From positions 62,001 through 126,000 of the forward strand of contig NZ_CANMJY010000008.1 in NCBI RefSeq assembly GCF_947498345.1: a stretch of DNA of 64,000 bases, read 5' to 3'. The notes beneath the pieces were generated by a model. It made no database searches and had not been told where the DNA came from. It saw nothing but the letters and a program-made list of their open reading frames with translations. Positions 17,463 to 27,153 of the stretch are shown in pieces. Both the position numbers and the translations under genes were made by a program. Each line of letters starts with the position of its first letter. Position 1 is the stretch's first letter. The stretch is from an uncultured Winogradskyella sp. GTDB lineage: Bacteria; Bacteroidota; Bacteroidia; Flavobacteriales; Flavobacteriaceae.

Positions 17463-18391
17463 GCTTTAGGTAAAAATACTTCGGCCATCATACAACGTGC
17501 ACTACCTCCTCCACATGTTTCAATGGTATCTAAAGAGCTGGAAAGAATTGGGCAATATTTTTCTATACGATTAATCTGATCTTTAGTTAAACTTTTATGT
17601 GCAGCTTCGCTCATTACTAAATAGCGTTGATTCTTATGTCCTTGTAGTTGTAACATATTACCGGCAAATTGATGCATTTGAGTTTCAGTTATAGATATAA
17701 CCTCTTTTCCATCTTGTTTTAAATGCTTAACAATATTTTTACGTTCCTTTTTGTCATCAATAGCATCTAGACAAATCACAGCAAAGTTTTCTGCCAGGCA
17801 CATCATCACATTAGTATGATAAATCGCTAACCGTTTTCCGTCTACGGTTTGATTAGCTGTAAAAATTACAGGAGTATATTCAAAATCTTCACAAAACTCT
17901 ATAAATAAATCCTCATCTGCTCTTGGTGACAAAGCACAATATGCTTTTCTATTTACACGATCCATTAAAATACTTCCTGTACCTTCTAAAAAGACACCCT
18001 CATGTTCTGCAGAGGTGTAATCTACAATATTTTCAATCTTAAAACCTTCTTCTTCCAGTCTTATAAACACTTCGTCCCTACGTTCGCGTCTTCTATTCTC
18101 TGCAAACATGGGATATTTAGCTACATCACCATTACTATGAAAACTCACCCAATTATTAGGAAAAATTGAATCTGGTGTATCCATTAACTTATCATCTTGC
18201 TCCACAATAACATTAATACCTACAGCACTTAATTTTTCAACAAAAGCATCAAACTCTTCTTGTGCTTTTGCATTTATTTCAGCATTCTTAATTTTCATAT
18301 CTTCCTGAAAATAATTATTAACAGCGGTTTGCTCATTCATCCTAAAATTTACAGGACGAATCATTAAAATAGTATCTGTAGTCTGTTGCAT
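17459..18391 (-). CDS. ctlX: Citrulline hydrolase CtlX-type
   Basis: 310 residues, guanidino-group-modifying superfamily (pentein fold). Markers are TILMIRPVNFRMNEQTAVNN at the start, DSIFPNNWVSFH, EGVFLEGTGSILMD, and the catalytic Cys300 in GGGSARCMMAEVFLP. CtlX proteins hydrolyse citrulline to ornithine, CO2 and ammonia. A second family member lies at 28060-28971 and carA at 35193-36296, so arginine, citrulline and carbamoyl phosphate functions are loosely gathered here. Transcribed from a TAnnTTTG promoter divergent from the M14 peptidase gene. Confidence 0.88.
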   Translation of the reverse strand: MQQTTDTILMIRPVNFRMNEQTAVNNYFQEDMKIKNAEINAKAQEEFDAFVEKLSAVGINVIVEQDDKLMDTPDSIFPNNWVSFHSNGDVAKYPMFAENRRRERRDEVFIRLEEEGFKIENIVDYTSAEHEGVFLEGTGSILMDRVNRKAYCALSPRADEDLFIEFCEDFEYTPVIFTANQTVDGKRLAIYHTNVMMCLAENFAVICLDAIDDKKERKNIVKHLKQDGKEVISITETQMHQFAGNMLQLQGHKNQRYLVMSEAAHKSLTKDQINRIEKYCPILSSSLDTIETCGGGSARCMMAEVFLPKA

Positions 18392-18413
18392 TTTTTAAAT
18401 TTTGAAAGTGACA

Positions 18414-18421
18414 CAAAATTA
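18414..18421 (-). promoter_or_regulatory. -7 element of the ctlX promoter
   Basis: Minus-strand TAATTTTG, 22 bases before the ctlX ATG. Matches TAnnTTTG; no clear -33 element at the best spacing. Confidence 0.55.
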
Positions 18422-18477
18422 GTCTTTTTTCTAATCTGAAAATTATCTCTTGGCTAATTTTTATGACTTAAAATCTG

Positions 18478-18485
18478 TAAGTTTG
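18478..18485 (+). promoter_or_regulatory. -7 element of the M14 peptidase promoter
   Basis: TAAGTTTG, 19 bases before the peptidase ATG at 18505, in the divergent intergenic region shared with ctlX. Confidence 0.55.
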
Positions 18486-18504
18486 AAGTACAATCTAACT
18501 CATC

Positions 18505-20256
18505 ATGAAAAAACTTATAATTCTTTTTTTAGTAATAACCTCTTGCTCAGATAAAACGGATAAAAAAACTAACCTAAAATATGATACAGACTTTACAACT
18601 GTTTTCGAAAACAGTAATGGTTTAGAAACAGCTACCTACGAACAAACTATTCAGTATTACTCAAATTTAGCTGAGGCTTATGATGAAGTTTCAATACAAG
18701 CAATTGGTGAAACCGATTCAGGCAAACCGTTACATATTGTTACCCTAAATATGGACAAGTCTGGTGATGATTTTGAAAAATTAAGAACTGAAAACCGAAT
18801 TATCCTCATTAATAATGGTATTCATCCTGGTGAGTCTGATGGTATAGACGCAACCATGATGCTTTACAGAGATATCACACAAGGAAAAATTGAAGCCCCG
18901 AAACATACTATTCTGGTTACCATTCCTATATACAATATTGGCGGAAGTTTAAATAGAAACTCTGTTACACGCACCAACCAAAATGGGCCTATATCATATG
19001 GTTTTAGAGGTAATGCTCGCAATTACGATTTAAACCGAGATTTTATAAAATCTGACACTAAAAATGCCAAAACATTTGCCCAAATTTTTCATTCAATCCT
19101 GCCAGATATATTTATTGACAATCATGTAAGTAATGGTGCAGATTATCAATATACCTTAACACATTTGTTTACGCAACATAACAAAATGGGAGGCGTTTTG
19201 GGTGACTATATGCATTCGCAAATAATGCCACAATTAGAACAAAAACTTAAAGTGAAATCCTGGGATATAACACCATATGTTAATGTTTTTAATCGTACAC
19301 CAGAATCTGGTTTTTCGCAGTTTATGGATTCGCCTCGCTACTCTACAGGTTACACTACTTTGTTTAATACCATAGGTATGATGGTAGAAACACATATGCT
19401 AAAACCATACAAACAACGTGTTGAAGGGACTTATGAACTTATGAAAAGTATGATTGAAATCGTAGAAGAACAAGGTGAAAGCATTACACAATTGAGAAAA
19501 AATCAAGCTAAAACATGGAACGCAGGAGAAACTTATCCATTGACCTGGACAATTGACACAACAAAATCCTCAATTTTAAAGTTTAAAGGTTATGAAGGTA
19601 ATATGGTAGTGAGTGAATTAACAGGTGCACAACGTTTAAAGTATGATAGATCTAAACCTTTTACAAAGGACGTAACTTACCAAAATTATTTTGTTCCGGT
19701 CACCAAAATCAATATACCAAAAGCTTATATAATTTCGCAAGGTTGGTATAATGTGATTGAACTATTAAAATTAAATCAAGTAGAACTAACACGAATTAAA
19801 AATGATACAACACTCACTGTAGAGTCTTATAAAATCGATGATTACAAAACGCGTACTTCTGCTTACGAAGGACATTATCTGCATTACAACACTAAAGTAA
19901 AAACCTCTGTAGAAAAGCTAATTTTTAGACAAGGAGACTATATAGTAAGCACCAATCAAAAAGCAATACGATATTTATTAGAAACTTTAGAACCAACAGC
20001 ACCAGACTCATTCTTTAACTGGAATTTCTTCGATACTATTCTTCAACAAAAAGAAGGGTTTTCTCCTTATGTATGGGAAGACAAAGCTCAATTACTTTTA
20101 AGAGCAAACCCAAAACTACAGATAGAATATAACATTAAAGTGAGCTATAATGAAGAGTTTGCCAACGATTGGTTTGCTCAACTCGATTGGATACACAAAA
20201 AAAGTAAACATTATGAAAAAGCGCATTTGCAATATCCTGTTTATCGCTTGAAATAG
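18505..20256 (+). CDS. M14-family zinc carboxypeptidase lipoprotein
   Basis: 583 residues; lipoprotein signal ending VITSC (Cys14). Zinc ligands HxxE are in NNGIHPGESDG (about 105-115) and the third-ligand histidine in FIDNHVSNGADY (about 206). The catalytic Glu is likely in MMVETHMLKPY (about 294). The fold domain ends near residue 330 and is followed by about 250 residues of beta-rich C-terminal region typical of flavobacterial M14 proteins. It probably removes C-terminal residues from peptides in the periplasm or at the cell surface. Substrate preference is not readable. Confidence 0.88.
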   Translation: MKKLIILFLVITSCSDKTDKKTNLKYDTDFTTVFENSNGLETATYEQTIQYYSNLAEAYDEVSIQAIGETDSGKPLHIVTLNMDKSGDDFEKLRTENRIILINNGIHPGESDGIDATMMLYRDITQGKIEAPKHTILVTIPIYNIGGSLNRNSVTRTNQNGPISYGFRGNARNYDLNRDFIKSDTKNAKTFAQIFHSILPDIFIDNHVSNGADYQYTLTHLFTQHNKMGGVLGDYMHSQIMPQLEQKLKVKSWDITPYVNVFNRTPESGFSQFMDSPRYSTGYTTLFNTIGMMVETHMLKPYKQRVEGTYELMKSMIEIVEEQGESITQLRKNQAKTWNAGETYPLTWTIDTTKSSILKFKGYEGNMVVSELTGAQRLKYDRSKPFTKDVTYQNYFVPVTKINIPKAYIISQGWYNVIELLKLNQVELTRIKNDTTLTVESYKIDDYKTRTSAYEGHYLHYNTKVKTSVEKLIFRQGDYIVSTNQKAIRYLLETLEPTAPDSFFNWNFFDTILQQKEGFSPYVWEDKAQLLLRANPKLQIEYNIKVSYNEEFANDWFAQLDWIHKKSKHYEKAHLQYPVYRLK

Positions 20257-20288
20257 GATGATACTTTAGAGTTTAATATTACCAGATT

Positions 20289-20660
20289 ATGATAGGACCA
20301 ATTGGAATATACGAAGAAGGAAGAATCATTGAATTAGAACCTGGTATTCATGATATAAAAATCTTAGGCAGTTGGTTGGTATCCTTAGATAATTTCAAAA
20401 TATACTTCAAAGAAATCAATAGTAACAAAATTATCTGCTGGAAAGAAAGAACCTTTCGCACAAATCATTATGTCAGTGGAAAAAAAGCAAAAGTAATAGC
20501 CGATGTAGATATAGATAAAAGATCTAAGTATTCCATTCATTTTGAAAACCCTTCTCATATTAAAGTAATATTTATGGGACCTTTTGGGTTGGGGATTTTA
20601 CTTAATAGAAAAATACCAAACTCTGAAATTAAGATAAGTATAGGGTTTTCTGGATATTAA
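20289..20660 (+). CDS. Hypothetical protein, 123 residues
   Basis: Family not recognised. Starts MIGPIGIYEEGRIIELEPGI without a signal peptide or membrane helix, and is predicted mostly beta: short strands such as HDIKILGSWLVSLDNFKIYF, a basic middle, and a C-terminal hydrophobic stretch VIFMGPFGLGILLNRK. It follows the M14 gene by 32 bases and may be its operon partner. It is convergent with the Nudix gene. The codon use looks like its neighbours. Confidence 0.6.
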   Translation: MIGPIGIYEEGRIIELEPGIHDIKILGSWLVSLDNFKIYFKEINSNKIICWKERTFRTNHYVSGKKAKVIADVDIDKRSKYSIHFENPSHIKVIFMGPFGLGILLNRKIPNSEIKISIGFSGY

Positions 20661-20684
20661 TATTGTATTAAAGAAAATCTTCAA

Positions 20685-21266
20685 TCAAACCAAAACCCTA
20701 ATATTGGCATAACTATTTTCCAGAGCTTTTTGAGAAGCCTTTTTATCTAACCATTCTACTTTAGTAATCCCTTCACTTGTCTCAGGTAAAAGTTTCCCTT
20801 CAAAATCGGTCTGCATTTCAAACCAATAGGTGATTTTTATTTTGTGTTTACCATTACGCTTAAAAATATGATAAGTCGTTGGTAACGGTTTTGTGATTTT
20901 CAACCCTTTTACACCAGTCTCCTCTTCCACTTCTCTAATCGCTGTCTCCTCTATAGATTCCTTTTGTTCGGCTTTGCCTTTTGGCAAATCCCATTTATCA
21001 TTTCTATAAATAAAAAGCACCTCATCATTTCTATTATAAGCTTTCCCCCCACCAGCAATGACATTTGGCAACAATTTAAGAAAGTGTTTTAAAAGCTTAT
21101 CAGGGTTATTGTGTATTAAATGTACAGCTTTTAAATCTGTATTATTAAGGGTTTTTATAACCTTACCGATATTAACTGACTTAAGGAGGTAGGATTTAAA
21201 ATTCGTTTCCTTTTCGATTTTAGTAGTTAAAACAATAGGCTTGTCACCAACATAAATAGTGTACAT
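20685..21266 (-). CDS. Nudix hydrolase
   Basis: 193 residues. The Nudix box lies at about 98-120 and reads GKAEQKESIEE, then REVEEETG, preceded by DKWDLPKGK: the full GX5EX7REUXEEXGU pattern is intact. The N-terminal 65 residues (MYTIYVGDKPIVLT and onward) form an extra alpha/beta region common in flavobacterial members. The likely role is hydrolysis of a nucleoside diphosphate-linked compound. Divergent from pyrE. Confidence 0.9.
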   Translation of the reverse strand: MYTIYVGDKPIVLTTKIEKETNFKSYLLKSVNIGKVIKTLNNTDLKAVHLIHNNPDKLLKHFLKLLPNVIAGGGKAYNRNDEVLFIYRNDKWDLPKGKAEQKESIEETAIREVEEETGVKGLKITKPLPTTYHIFKRNGKHKIKITYWFEMQTDFEGKLLPETSEGITKVEWLDKKASQKALENSYANIRVLV

Positions 21267-21374
21267 GGATTTGGTCAGTTATACTTTTACAATTGTAAAA
21301 GTATTATTTTTTGTAATAAGTATTTAAAATTGAAAATTAAATTGAGATTAAATTTTAAAGCTTTTAAAATTCAT

Positions 21375-21382
21375 TAATTTTG
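21375..21382 (+). promoter_or_regulatory. -7 element four bases before the pyrE ATG
   Basis: TAATTTTG followed by CGAC and then ATG. Transcription in these bacteria starts a few bases after the -7 box, so the mRNA would begin at or next to the start codon. No good -33 TTTG is visible. Confidence 0.55.
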
Positions 21383-21386
21383 CGAC

Positions 21387-22031
21387 ATGATTTTTAATAA
21401 AGAAACCGCAAAAAAAACCGCAGAAGTTTTACTGCAAATTAATGCCATAAAACTGCAACCCGATGAGCCTTTCACCTGGGCATCTGGATGGAAATCGCCT
21501 ATTTACTGTGACAATAGAATTGTATTGTCATTTCCTATGATACGAAATTACATAAGAGAAACTATGGCTAAACACATAGAAGATTACTATGGTAAGCCCG
21601 ATGTTATTGCAGGTGTGGCTACAGGTGCTATTGGTATAGGAGCTTTAGTTGCTGATTATTTAAACCTTCCTTTTGTTTATGTAAGGCCAGAAGCTAAAAA
21701 GCATGGTCGCAAAAATCAAGTCGAAGGGCATATTGAAAAAGGGCAAAATGTTGTGGTAGTTGAAGATTTAATAAGCACAGGAAAAAGTAGCCTTAATGCA
21801 GTTGCAGCACTTAAAGAAGCTGAGGTTAATATAAAAGGTATGGTTGCCATTTTCTCATATGGTTTTGATGTAGCAACGAAAAATTTTGAAGACGCCAATA
21901 TAGAGTTACATACGCTTGGTAATTACACCAACTTATTAGAACAAGCCCTAGACACTAATTATATTACAGAACAACAACAAGACATTTTAGCACAATGGAA
22001 TGCCAATCCAAGCGAATGGAACGCTAATTGA
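21387..22031 (+). CDS. pyrE: Orotate phosphoribosyltransferase
   Basis: 214 residues. Converts orotate and PRPP to orotidine 5'-phosphate in pyrimidine synthesis. The PRPP-binding loop VVVVEDLISTGKSS (about 122-135) and the substrate region FVYVRPEAKKHGRKNQVEG are intact. The start at 21387 is fixed by the TAnnTTTG box just upstream. Followed 26 bases later by a small SRPBCC protein, a pairing I have seen described for flavobacteria, so cotranscription is likely. Confidence 0.96.
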   Translation: MIFNKETAKKTAEVLLQINAIKLQPDEPFTWASGWKSPIYCDNRIVLSFPMIRNYIRETMAKHIEDYYGKPDVIAGVATGAIGIGALVADYLNLPFVYVRPEAKKHGRKNQVEGHIEKGQNVVVVEDLISTGKSSLNAVAALKEAEVNIKGMVAIFSYGFDVATKNFEDANIELHTLGNYTNLLEQALDTNYITEQQQDILAQWNANPSEWNAN

Positions 22032-22057
22032 TATATTCATTCCAAAAACATAAAAAC

Positions 22058-22453
22058 ATGAATTTAGAATCACCAAAGGTAACTATAGATAAATCAGCAG
22101 AAGAAACATTTAATTTTCTATCTGATGTTAAAAATTTCGAAAGTTTAATGCCAGAAAACATTAGCAAGTTTGAAGTTTTAGAAGAAGATAAATTTCTTTT
22201 TGCTTTAAAAGGCATGCCAGAAATTATTTTAAAGAAAAAAGAAGCCACACCAAATAGCAAAATAGTTTTAGGGGCTGCCGGTGGAAAATTAGACTTCTCC
22301 CTTATAGCAGATATTACAGAAGCTGAAACTACAAAAAGTGAAGTGCAATTAACTTTCAATGGTGAATTCAATGCCATGATGGCCATGATGATAAAAGGTC
22401 CTATTAGCAAATTTATTGAAACGCTTGTTAGTAATATGAAAACTACTGTTTAA
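22058..22453 (+). CDS. SRPBCC (START/polyketide-cyclase fold) protein
   Basis: 131 residues from ATG 22058. A TTG at 22028 overlaps the pyrE stop and adds ten non-conserved residues, so I discarded it. The start NLESPKVTIDKSAEETFNFL and a strand-rich middle fit the small SRPBCC ligand-binding fold; function unknown. Its last 4 bases overlap the end of birA, which runs the other way. Confidence 0.8.
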   Translation: MNLESPKVTIDKSAEETFNFLSDVKNFESLMPENISKFEVLEEDKFLFALKGMPEIILKKKEATPNSKIVLGAAGGKLDFSLIADITEAETTKSEVQLTFNGEFNAMMAMMIKGPISKFIETLVSNMKTTV

Positions 22454-23181
22454 TAAAGTAAAGTCAGGTCTTTTAAATCAAAGGTCTTTATAATTTCATC
22501 TTCGGTCCAAACTTTGAGTTTACCAGCTTCAGTAACTCCTCGTATAATACCTAAGAAGATTTCGTTATTAGGCAATCTAAAAGTAGAAGGTTTGTCTTTT
22601 CTAAATAGATTGGTTTCATATTCGGCTTTTAAAGCTTTATATTTTTGATTTTCTAATTGTTTAAAATAAACTTGAAGATGTTTCAAAATTTGAGACAGCA
22701 CCTCATCTTTATTGTATACAATTCCTGTTAATAAGTTCATAGAGGATGCTTGTGGTAAGTCATCAAAAAATTTCTGGTTAACATTAAGTCCAAAACCTAT
22801 AACCGAACCTTGAAATTTGTTGTTTTTAATGACATTTTCAATTAAGATTCCGCATATTTTTTTATCTGCTGACAAAATGTCGTTAGGCCATTTTATATGT
22901 AATTGAGGTATCTGAAACTTATCTAACGCTTTACTAATTGCTAATGAAACCACCATACTAATGTAGAATTGGTTTTCAACTTTAAAATCACTAAAGTGTT
23001 TAAACACACTAGCAGTAAGGTTTTTACCAATCTCTGCTTGCCATTTAGTACCCATTTGCCCACGCCCTTTGGTTTGTTGTTCGGCTACAACAACAGTATA
23101 GTCTTTAGGTAAATTAACCGATACCATGTCTTTAAGGTAAGTGTTAGTAGAGTCAATGGCATCAAGTTTGATTATATACAT
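22450..23181 (-). CDS. birA: Biotin--[acetyl-CoA-carboxylase] ligase, short form
   Basis: 243 residues. Activates biotin as biotinyl-AMP and transfers it to carboxylase carrier domains. Motifs: DAIDSTNTYLKD, EQQTKGRGQMGTKW (biotin-binding loop), IKWPNDIL and GVTEAGKLKV near the end. There is no N-terminal helix-turn-helix, so this is a monofunctional ligase rather than a repressor. Divergent from rsfS. Confidence 0.95.
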   Translation of the reverse strand: MYIIKLDAIDSTNTYLKDMVSVNLPKDYTVVVAEQQTKGRGQMGTKWQAEIGKNLTASVFKHFSDFKVENQFYISMVVSLAISKALDKFQIPQLHIKWPNDILSADKKICGILIENVIKNNKFQGSVIGFGLNVNQKFFDDLPQASSMNLLTGIVYNKDEVLSQILKHLQVYFKQLENQKYKALKAEYETNLFRKDKPSTFRLPNNEIFLGIIRGVTEAGKLKVWTEDEIIKTFDLKDLTLLY

Positions 23182-23246
23182 ATAAAGGCAATTTTATTTT
23201 ATAGTTTTCTTATGACAATTACAGCATACAAGAACTAAAAAAATAA

Positions 23247-23254
23247 TAACTTTG
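23247..23254 (+). promoter_or_regulatory. -7 element of the rsfS-ftsH promoter
   Basis: TAACTTTG, 20 bases before the rsfS ATG, matching TAnnTTTG. The -33 element is not obvious. Confidence 0.6.
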
Positions 23255-23274
23255 CATAAAATTAATTTAAATTA

Positions 23275-23646
23275 ATGACGAAAGAAAAAACCAATGCAGA
23301 CCAACTCATTACAACAATTATAGGAGGTATAGAAGAGGTTAAAGGAAAAGAAATTACAATTTTAGATTTAAGAGATATTGAAAATACGGTTTGCGATTAT
23401 TTTATTGTTTGTGAAGGTACTTCTAATACACAAGTAAACGCTATCGTCAATTCCATTCAAAAACAAGTTAGTAAAGCCTTAAAAGACAAACCATGGCATA
23501 TAGAAGGTACTGATAATGCTGAGTGGGTTTTATTGGATTATGTAAATGTCGTGGTACATGTTTTTCAAAAGCATATAAGAGAATACTATGATATTGAAAG
23601 TCTTTGGGGAGACGCAAAAACTACACAAATAGAAACAAGTTACTAA
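23275..23646 (+). CDS. rsfS: Ribosome silencing factor RsfS
   Basis: 123 residues. Binds ribosomal protein L14 (uL14) and keeps 50S subunits from joining 30S during slow growth. Family signatures: VCDYFIVCEGTSNTQVNAIV, KPWHIEGTDNAEWVLLDYV, VVVHVFQKHIREYYDIESLW. It is 30 bases upstream of ftsH and probably cotranscribed, the usual Bacteroidota arrangement. Confidence 0.96.
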   Translation: MTKEKTNADQLITTIIGGIEEVKGKEITILDLRDIENTVCDYFIVCEGTSNTQVNAIVNSIQKQVSKALKDKPWHIEGTDNAEWVLLDYVNVVVHVFQKHIREYYDIESLWGDAKTTQIETSY

Positions 23647-23676
23647 AATAAAGATTACCGCATTTGCGGCAACAAG

Positions 23677-25620
23677 ATGGCAAAAGACAATAAAAATTTA
23701 AACAAAAAACCTAAAATGAATCCGTATTGGATATACGGAATCATTATAGCGGTTTTTCTATCCATTCAATTATTTTCTGGTGGTTTTGGCGATTCTTCAG
23801 GAAGCAAAACAACACCTACCGAATTTTTTAATTATTTAAGAAATGGGGATGTAGATAAAGTTGAAATAATTAATAATCGTATCGCAAGGGTATACTTAAC
23901 TAAAGAAGCTCAGGAGTTAGAGGTACATAAAAACTCTAAACCTAAGTCTTTTCTTCCATCAGTAACTCCTGTACCAAATTATAAGTTTGAGTTTGGAGAT
24001 TTAAAATTATTTCAAGAAGAAATAGATAAAATCAAGAGCGAAAACAACCTTGATGTTCCTATTGCTTTTGATACCGAGCAGAATGTTTGGGGAGACCTAC
24101 TATTAACTTTGTTACCTTTTATATTAATAATCGGTGTATGGATATTTATAATGCGTCGTATGTCTTCTGGTGGAAGCGGCGGAGCTGGTGGGCAGATTTT
24201 TAACATAGGAAAATCTAAAGCCAAGCTCTTTGATGAAAAGTCCGACACAAAAACCTCATTTAAAGATGTTGCAGGTTTAGAAGGTGCTAAAGAAGAAGTA
24301 CAGGAGATTGTAGATTTCTTAAAATTCCCAGAAAAATATACAGCTCTTGGAGGTAAAATACCTAAAGGTGCACTACTTGTAGGGCCTCCTGGAACTGGTA
24401 AAACATTACTAGCTAAAGCTGTTGCTGGTGAAGCTAAAGTGCCTTTTTTCTCACTGTCTGGCTCAGACTTTGTTGAAATGTTTGTAGGTGTAGGTGCATC
24501 TCGTGTAAGAGATCTATTTAAACAAGCTAAAGAAAAATCACCTTCCATAATTTTTATTGACGAGATTGATGCTATTGGTAGAGCAAGAGGAAAAAATAAT
24601 TTTTCTGGCTCTAATGATGAACGCGAAAATACATTGAATCAATTATTAACCGAAATGGATGGTTTTGGCAGTAACACTAATGTTATTGTATTAGCTGCCA
24701 CAAACCGAGCTGATGTCTTAGATAGTGCTTTGATGCGTGCTGGTCGATTTGATAGACAAATTTATGTAGATCTACCTGATGTAAGAGAACGTAAAGAAAT
24801 CTTCGAAGTACATTTACGTCCGCTAAAAAAGGAAGAAACATTAGATATCGACTTCTTGGCAAAGCAAACGCCTGGCTTCTCTGGTGCTGATATTGCTAAC
24901 GTATGTAATGAAGCAGCTTTAATTGCAGCAAGAAAAGGAAAAAAAGCAGTCAACAAACAAGACTTCTTGGATGCTGTTGATAGGATTATCGGTGGATTAG
25001 AAAAGAAAAATAAAATCATTACACCAGAAGAAAAACGTGCTGTTGCTTTTCATGAGGCAGGTCATGCAACTGTTAGTTGGATGTTAGAACATGCGGCTCC
25101 ATTAGTAAAAGTAACTATCGTTCCCAGAGGTCGTTCTTTAGGTGCTGCTTGGTATTTACCAGAAGAACGTCTTATTGTTAGACCAGAACAGATGCTAGAT
25201 GAAATGTGTGCTGCCCTAGGAGGTAGAGCTGCAGAAAAAGTAATTTTCGACAAAATATCAACTGGTGCTTTAAGTGATTTAGAAAAAGTAACAAAGCAGG
25301 CAAGAGCCATGGTAACTATTTACGGTCTTAGCGACAAAGTTGGTAACTTAACATATTATGATTCTTCTGGTCAATCTGAATATGGCTTCACTAAGCCATA
25401 TAGTGAGCAAACAGCTGAACTTATAGATAAAGAGATTTCTAATATTATTGAAGAACAATATGAGCGTGCAATTAAACTCTTAGAAGCTAATAAAGATAAG
25501 CTTACAGAACTTGCAGAAGTGTTGTTAGATAAAGAAGTAATATTTAAAGATAATCTTGAAAAAATCTTTGGCAAACGTGCTTTTGACAAAGAAGAAACAC
25601 TAGCTGAAGAAGAGGAATAA
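23677..25620 (+). CDS. ftsH: ATP-dependent zinc metalloprotease FtsH
   Basis: 647 residues. Membrane-anchored AAA+ protease that degrades damaged or unassembled membrane proteins and some regulators. Two membrane helices (about 16-34 and 144-162) flank a periplasmic domain. Walker A GPPGTGKT is at about 236, Walker [12 protein letters not shown], then the second region of homology [10 protein letters not shown]...RAGRFDRQ. The zinc site HEAGH is at about 457, with a C-terminal acidic tail. All catalytic motifs are intact. A strong hairpin terminator follows. Confidence 0.98.
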   Translation: MAKDNKNLNKKPKMNPYWIYGIIIAVFLSIQLFSGGFGDSSGSKTTPTEFFNYLRNGDVDKVEIINNRIARVYLTKEAQELEVHKNSKPKSFLPSVTPVPNYKFEFGDLKLFQEEIDKIKSENNLDVPIAFDTEQNVWGDLLLTLLPFILIIGVWIFIMRRMSSGGSGGAGGQIFNIGKSKAKLFDEKSDTKTSFKDVAGLEGAKEEVQEIVDFLKFPEKYTALGGKIPKGALLVGPPGTGKTLLAKAVAGEAKVPFFSLSGSDFVEMFVGVGASRVRDLFKQAKEKSPSIIFIDEIDAIGRARGKNNFSGSNDERENTLNQLLTEMDGFGSNTNVIVLAATNRADVLDSALMRAGRFDRQIYVDLPDVRERKEIFEVHLRPLKKEETLDIDFLAKQTPGFSGADIANVCNEAALIAARKGKKAVNKQDFLDAVDRIIGGLEKKNKIITPEEKRAVAFHEAGHATVSWMLEHAAPLVKVTIVPRGRSLGAAWYLPEERLIVRPEQMLDEMCAALGGRAAEKVIFDKISTGALSDLEKVTKQARAMVTIYGLSDKVGNLTYYDSSGQSEYGFTKPYSEQTAELIDKEISNIIEEQYERAIKLLEANKDKLTELAEVLLDKEVIFKDNLEKIFGKRAFDKEETLAEEEE

Positions 25621-25638
25621 CAACTCATACAATCATAT

Positions 25639-25678
25639 AAAAAACTTAAATTGACTAAATGTTAATTTAAGTTTTTTT
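25639..25678 (+). terminator. Terminator after ftsH
   Basis: Stem arms AAAAAACTTAAATT and AATTTAAGTTTTTT (14 pairs) around a ten-base loop, ending in a run of seven Ts. It is AT-only apart from two pairs. The following LUD gene therefore probably has its own promoter in the 45 bases that remain. Confidence 0.7.
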
Positions 25679-25723
25679 ATATTTGAGAAATGCACTAATT
25701 ACAAGATTAATAGCAACAATTCA

Positions 25724-26332
25724 ATGAGCTTATTTCGTAAACTCTTCGGAAAAAAATCTAATGAGTCTGAAGAACAAATACCAAATCAAGAGCGTGGCAA
25801 ATATATGCCAGAAGTTAAGTTGCCTGCTGATGAGCGTTTTACTATAAATTTTAAGGCCAATGGTGGAAAATTTTTGTATTGTGAAAATATGAAAGAAGTT
25901 AAGGATAGCTTCAATTCTATACTAGATGAAAACCAATGGCATAACGATAAAGTTTTTATGATAGACGAGCGTTTATCGTCATTGTTTAAAGATTTTAGCC
26001 TTAACAGTACAAAAAAAATATCCGAAAGCTCTTATTTTCTATCTACTTGTGAATATCTTATTTCCGATGATGGCTCATTATTGATTTCTTCTAATCAAAT
26101 TGCCGAAAAAAAATTAAAAGAGCTACCAGATCATTTTATAATCTATGCCACTACAAGCCAATTTGTTGAAAACATTGGAGAGGGTTTAAAAGGTATTAAG
26201 TCTAAAAGTAAAACTAGTATTCCTACAAATATTACTACGATAAAGCATTTTAAAACAGCAGATGATAAAGACTTTCTAACATATGGAAGTAGTGCTAAAA
26301 ACCTATATTTGCTTCTACTAGAAGATTTATAA
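25724..26332 (+). CDS. LUD-domain (LutC/YkgG-like) protein
   Basis: 202 residues, a single LUD domain. Motifs include ADERFTINFKANGGKFLYCE, CEYLISDDGSLLISSNQ, then LPDHFIIYATTSQFVENIGE. LutC-type proteins belong to lactate utilisation complexes in other bacteria, but there is no lutA or lutB here. This one instead heads a phospholipid-synthesis operon, its last base shared with the start of cdsA. The role in this context is unknown. Confidence 0.82.
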   Translation: MSLFRKLFGKKSNESEEQIPNQERGKYMPEVKLPADERFTINFKANGGKFLYCENMKEVKDSFNSILDENQWHNDKVFMIDERLSSLFKDFSLNSTKKISESSYFLSTCEYLISDDGSLLISSNQIAEKKLKELPDHFIIYATTSQFVENIGEGLKGIKSKSKTSIPTNITTIKHFKTADDKDFLTYGSSAKNLYLLLLEDL

Positions 26333-27153
26333 TGAAGGAATTATCTATAAGAGCCATATCTGGTGCTGTATATGTTCTGTTACTTATAGGTTCGCTTTAC
26401 TTTCAAACCGGACTTGTAATTACCCTCATGCTTTTTGGCATTATTAGCTTAATGGAATATAGTAAATTAATTAAGCTAAAAGGATATTCGCAATACATCA
26501 TCTTTGTAATTCTTTACAGTCTTTTTTGGTACATATGCCTATACAATACTGGTTTTTTTGATAGTAATGAAGCCATTAACATCTTATTGGTCGTTACTAT
26601 TTTTGTGAATCTCATTTTAATAAAAGATTTATTTACGTTTAAAAAAATTCCGCTTTTTGAAACCAAACGTTATATAACGACAACATTTTATCTTAGTAGT
26701 GGTTTTGTGTTTACGCTACTAATTGCAAACTTTCAAAACGTATTCACTCCTCTATTACTTTTAGGATCCTTTATTCTAGTATGGGTCAATGATAGCGCTG
26801 CATATTTGGTAGGTAAGAATTTTGGAAAGCAAAAACTGTTTCCAAGTATTTCACCAAAGAAAACGGTTGAAGGTTTTTTGGGCGGTCTGTTTTTTGCTTG
26901 TATTGCTAGTTATTTTATTACCATATATTCAGAAACGCTTAACTCTACTAATTGGTTAATAATAGCAATCATCGTTAGTGTATTGGGTACTTTTGGTGAT
27001 TTAATTGAATCAAAATTTAAACGTCAAGCTGGTGTAAAAGATAGTGGTGTAATAATGCCTGGTCATGGTGGGCTTTTAGATCGTTTAGATAGCATTATCT
27101 TTGCAGCACCATTTATATATTTATTTTTAAGAATTGTAAGTTATGTTTCATAA
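26332..27153 (+). CDS. cdsA: Phosphatidate cytidylyltransferase
   Basis: 273 residues with about eight membrane helices. Makes CDP-diacylglycerol from phosphatidate and CTP. C-terminal signature: SPKKTVEGFLGGL, GDLIESKFKRQAGVKDSG and MPGHGGLLDRLDSIIFAAP, all intact. It shares a base with the LUD gene and overlaps psd by 11 bases, indicating tight coupling in one operon. Confidence 0.96.
   Translation: MKELSIRAISGAVYVLLLIGSLYFQTGLVITLMLFGIISLMEYSKLIKLKGYSQYIIFVILYSLFWYICLYNTGFFDSNEAINILLVVTIFVNLILIKDLFTFKKIPLFETKRYITTTFYLSSGFVFTLLIANFQNVFTPLLLLGSFILVWVNDSAAYLVGKNFGKQKLFPSISPKKTVEGFLGGLFFACIASYFITIYSETLNSTNWLIIAIIVSVLGTFGDLIESKFKRQAGVKDSGVIMPGHGGLLDRLDSIIFAAPFIYLFLRIVSYVS

Noticed and set aside
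24012-25628. Several long minus-strand frames opposite ftsH
   Set aside because: They are antisense shadows of a conserved gene, rich in Ser/Leu/Ile and without domain motifs.
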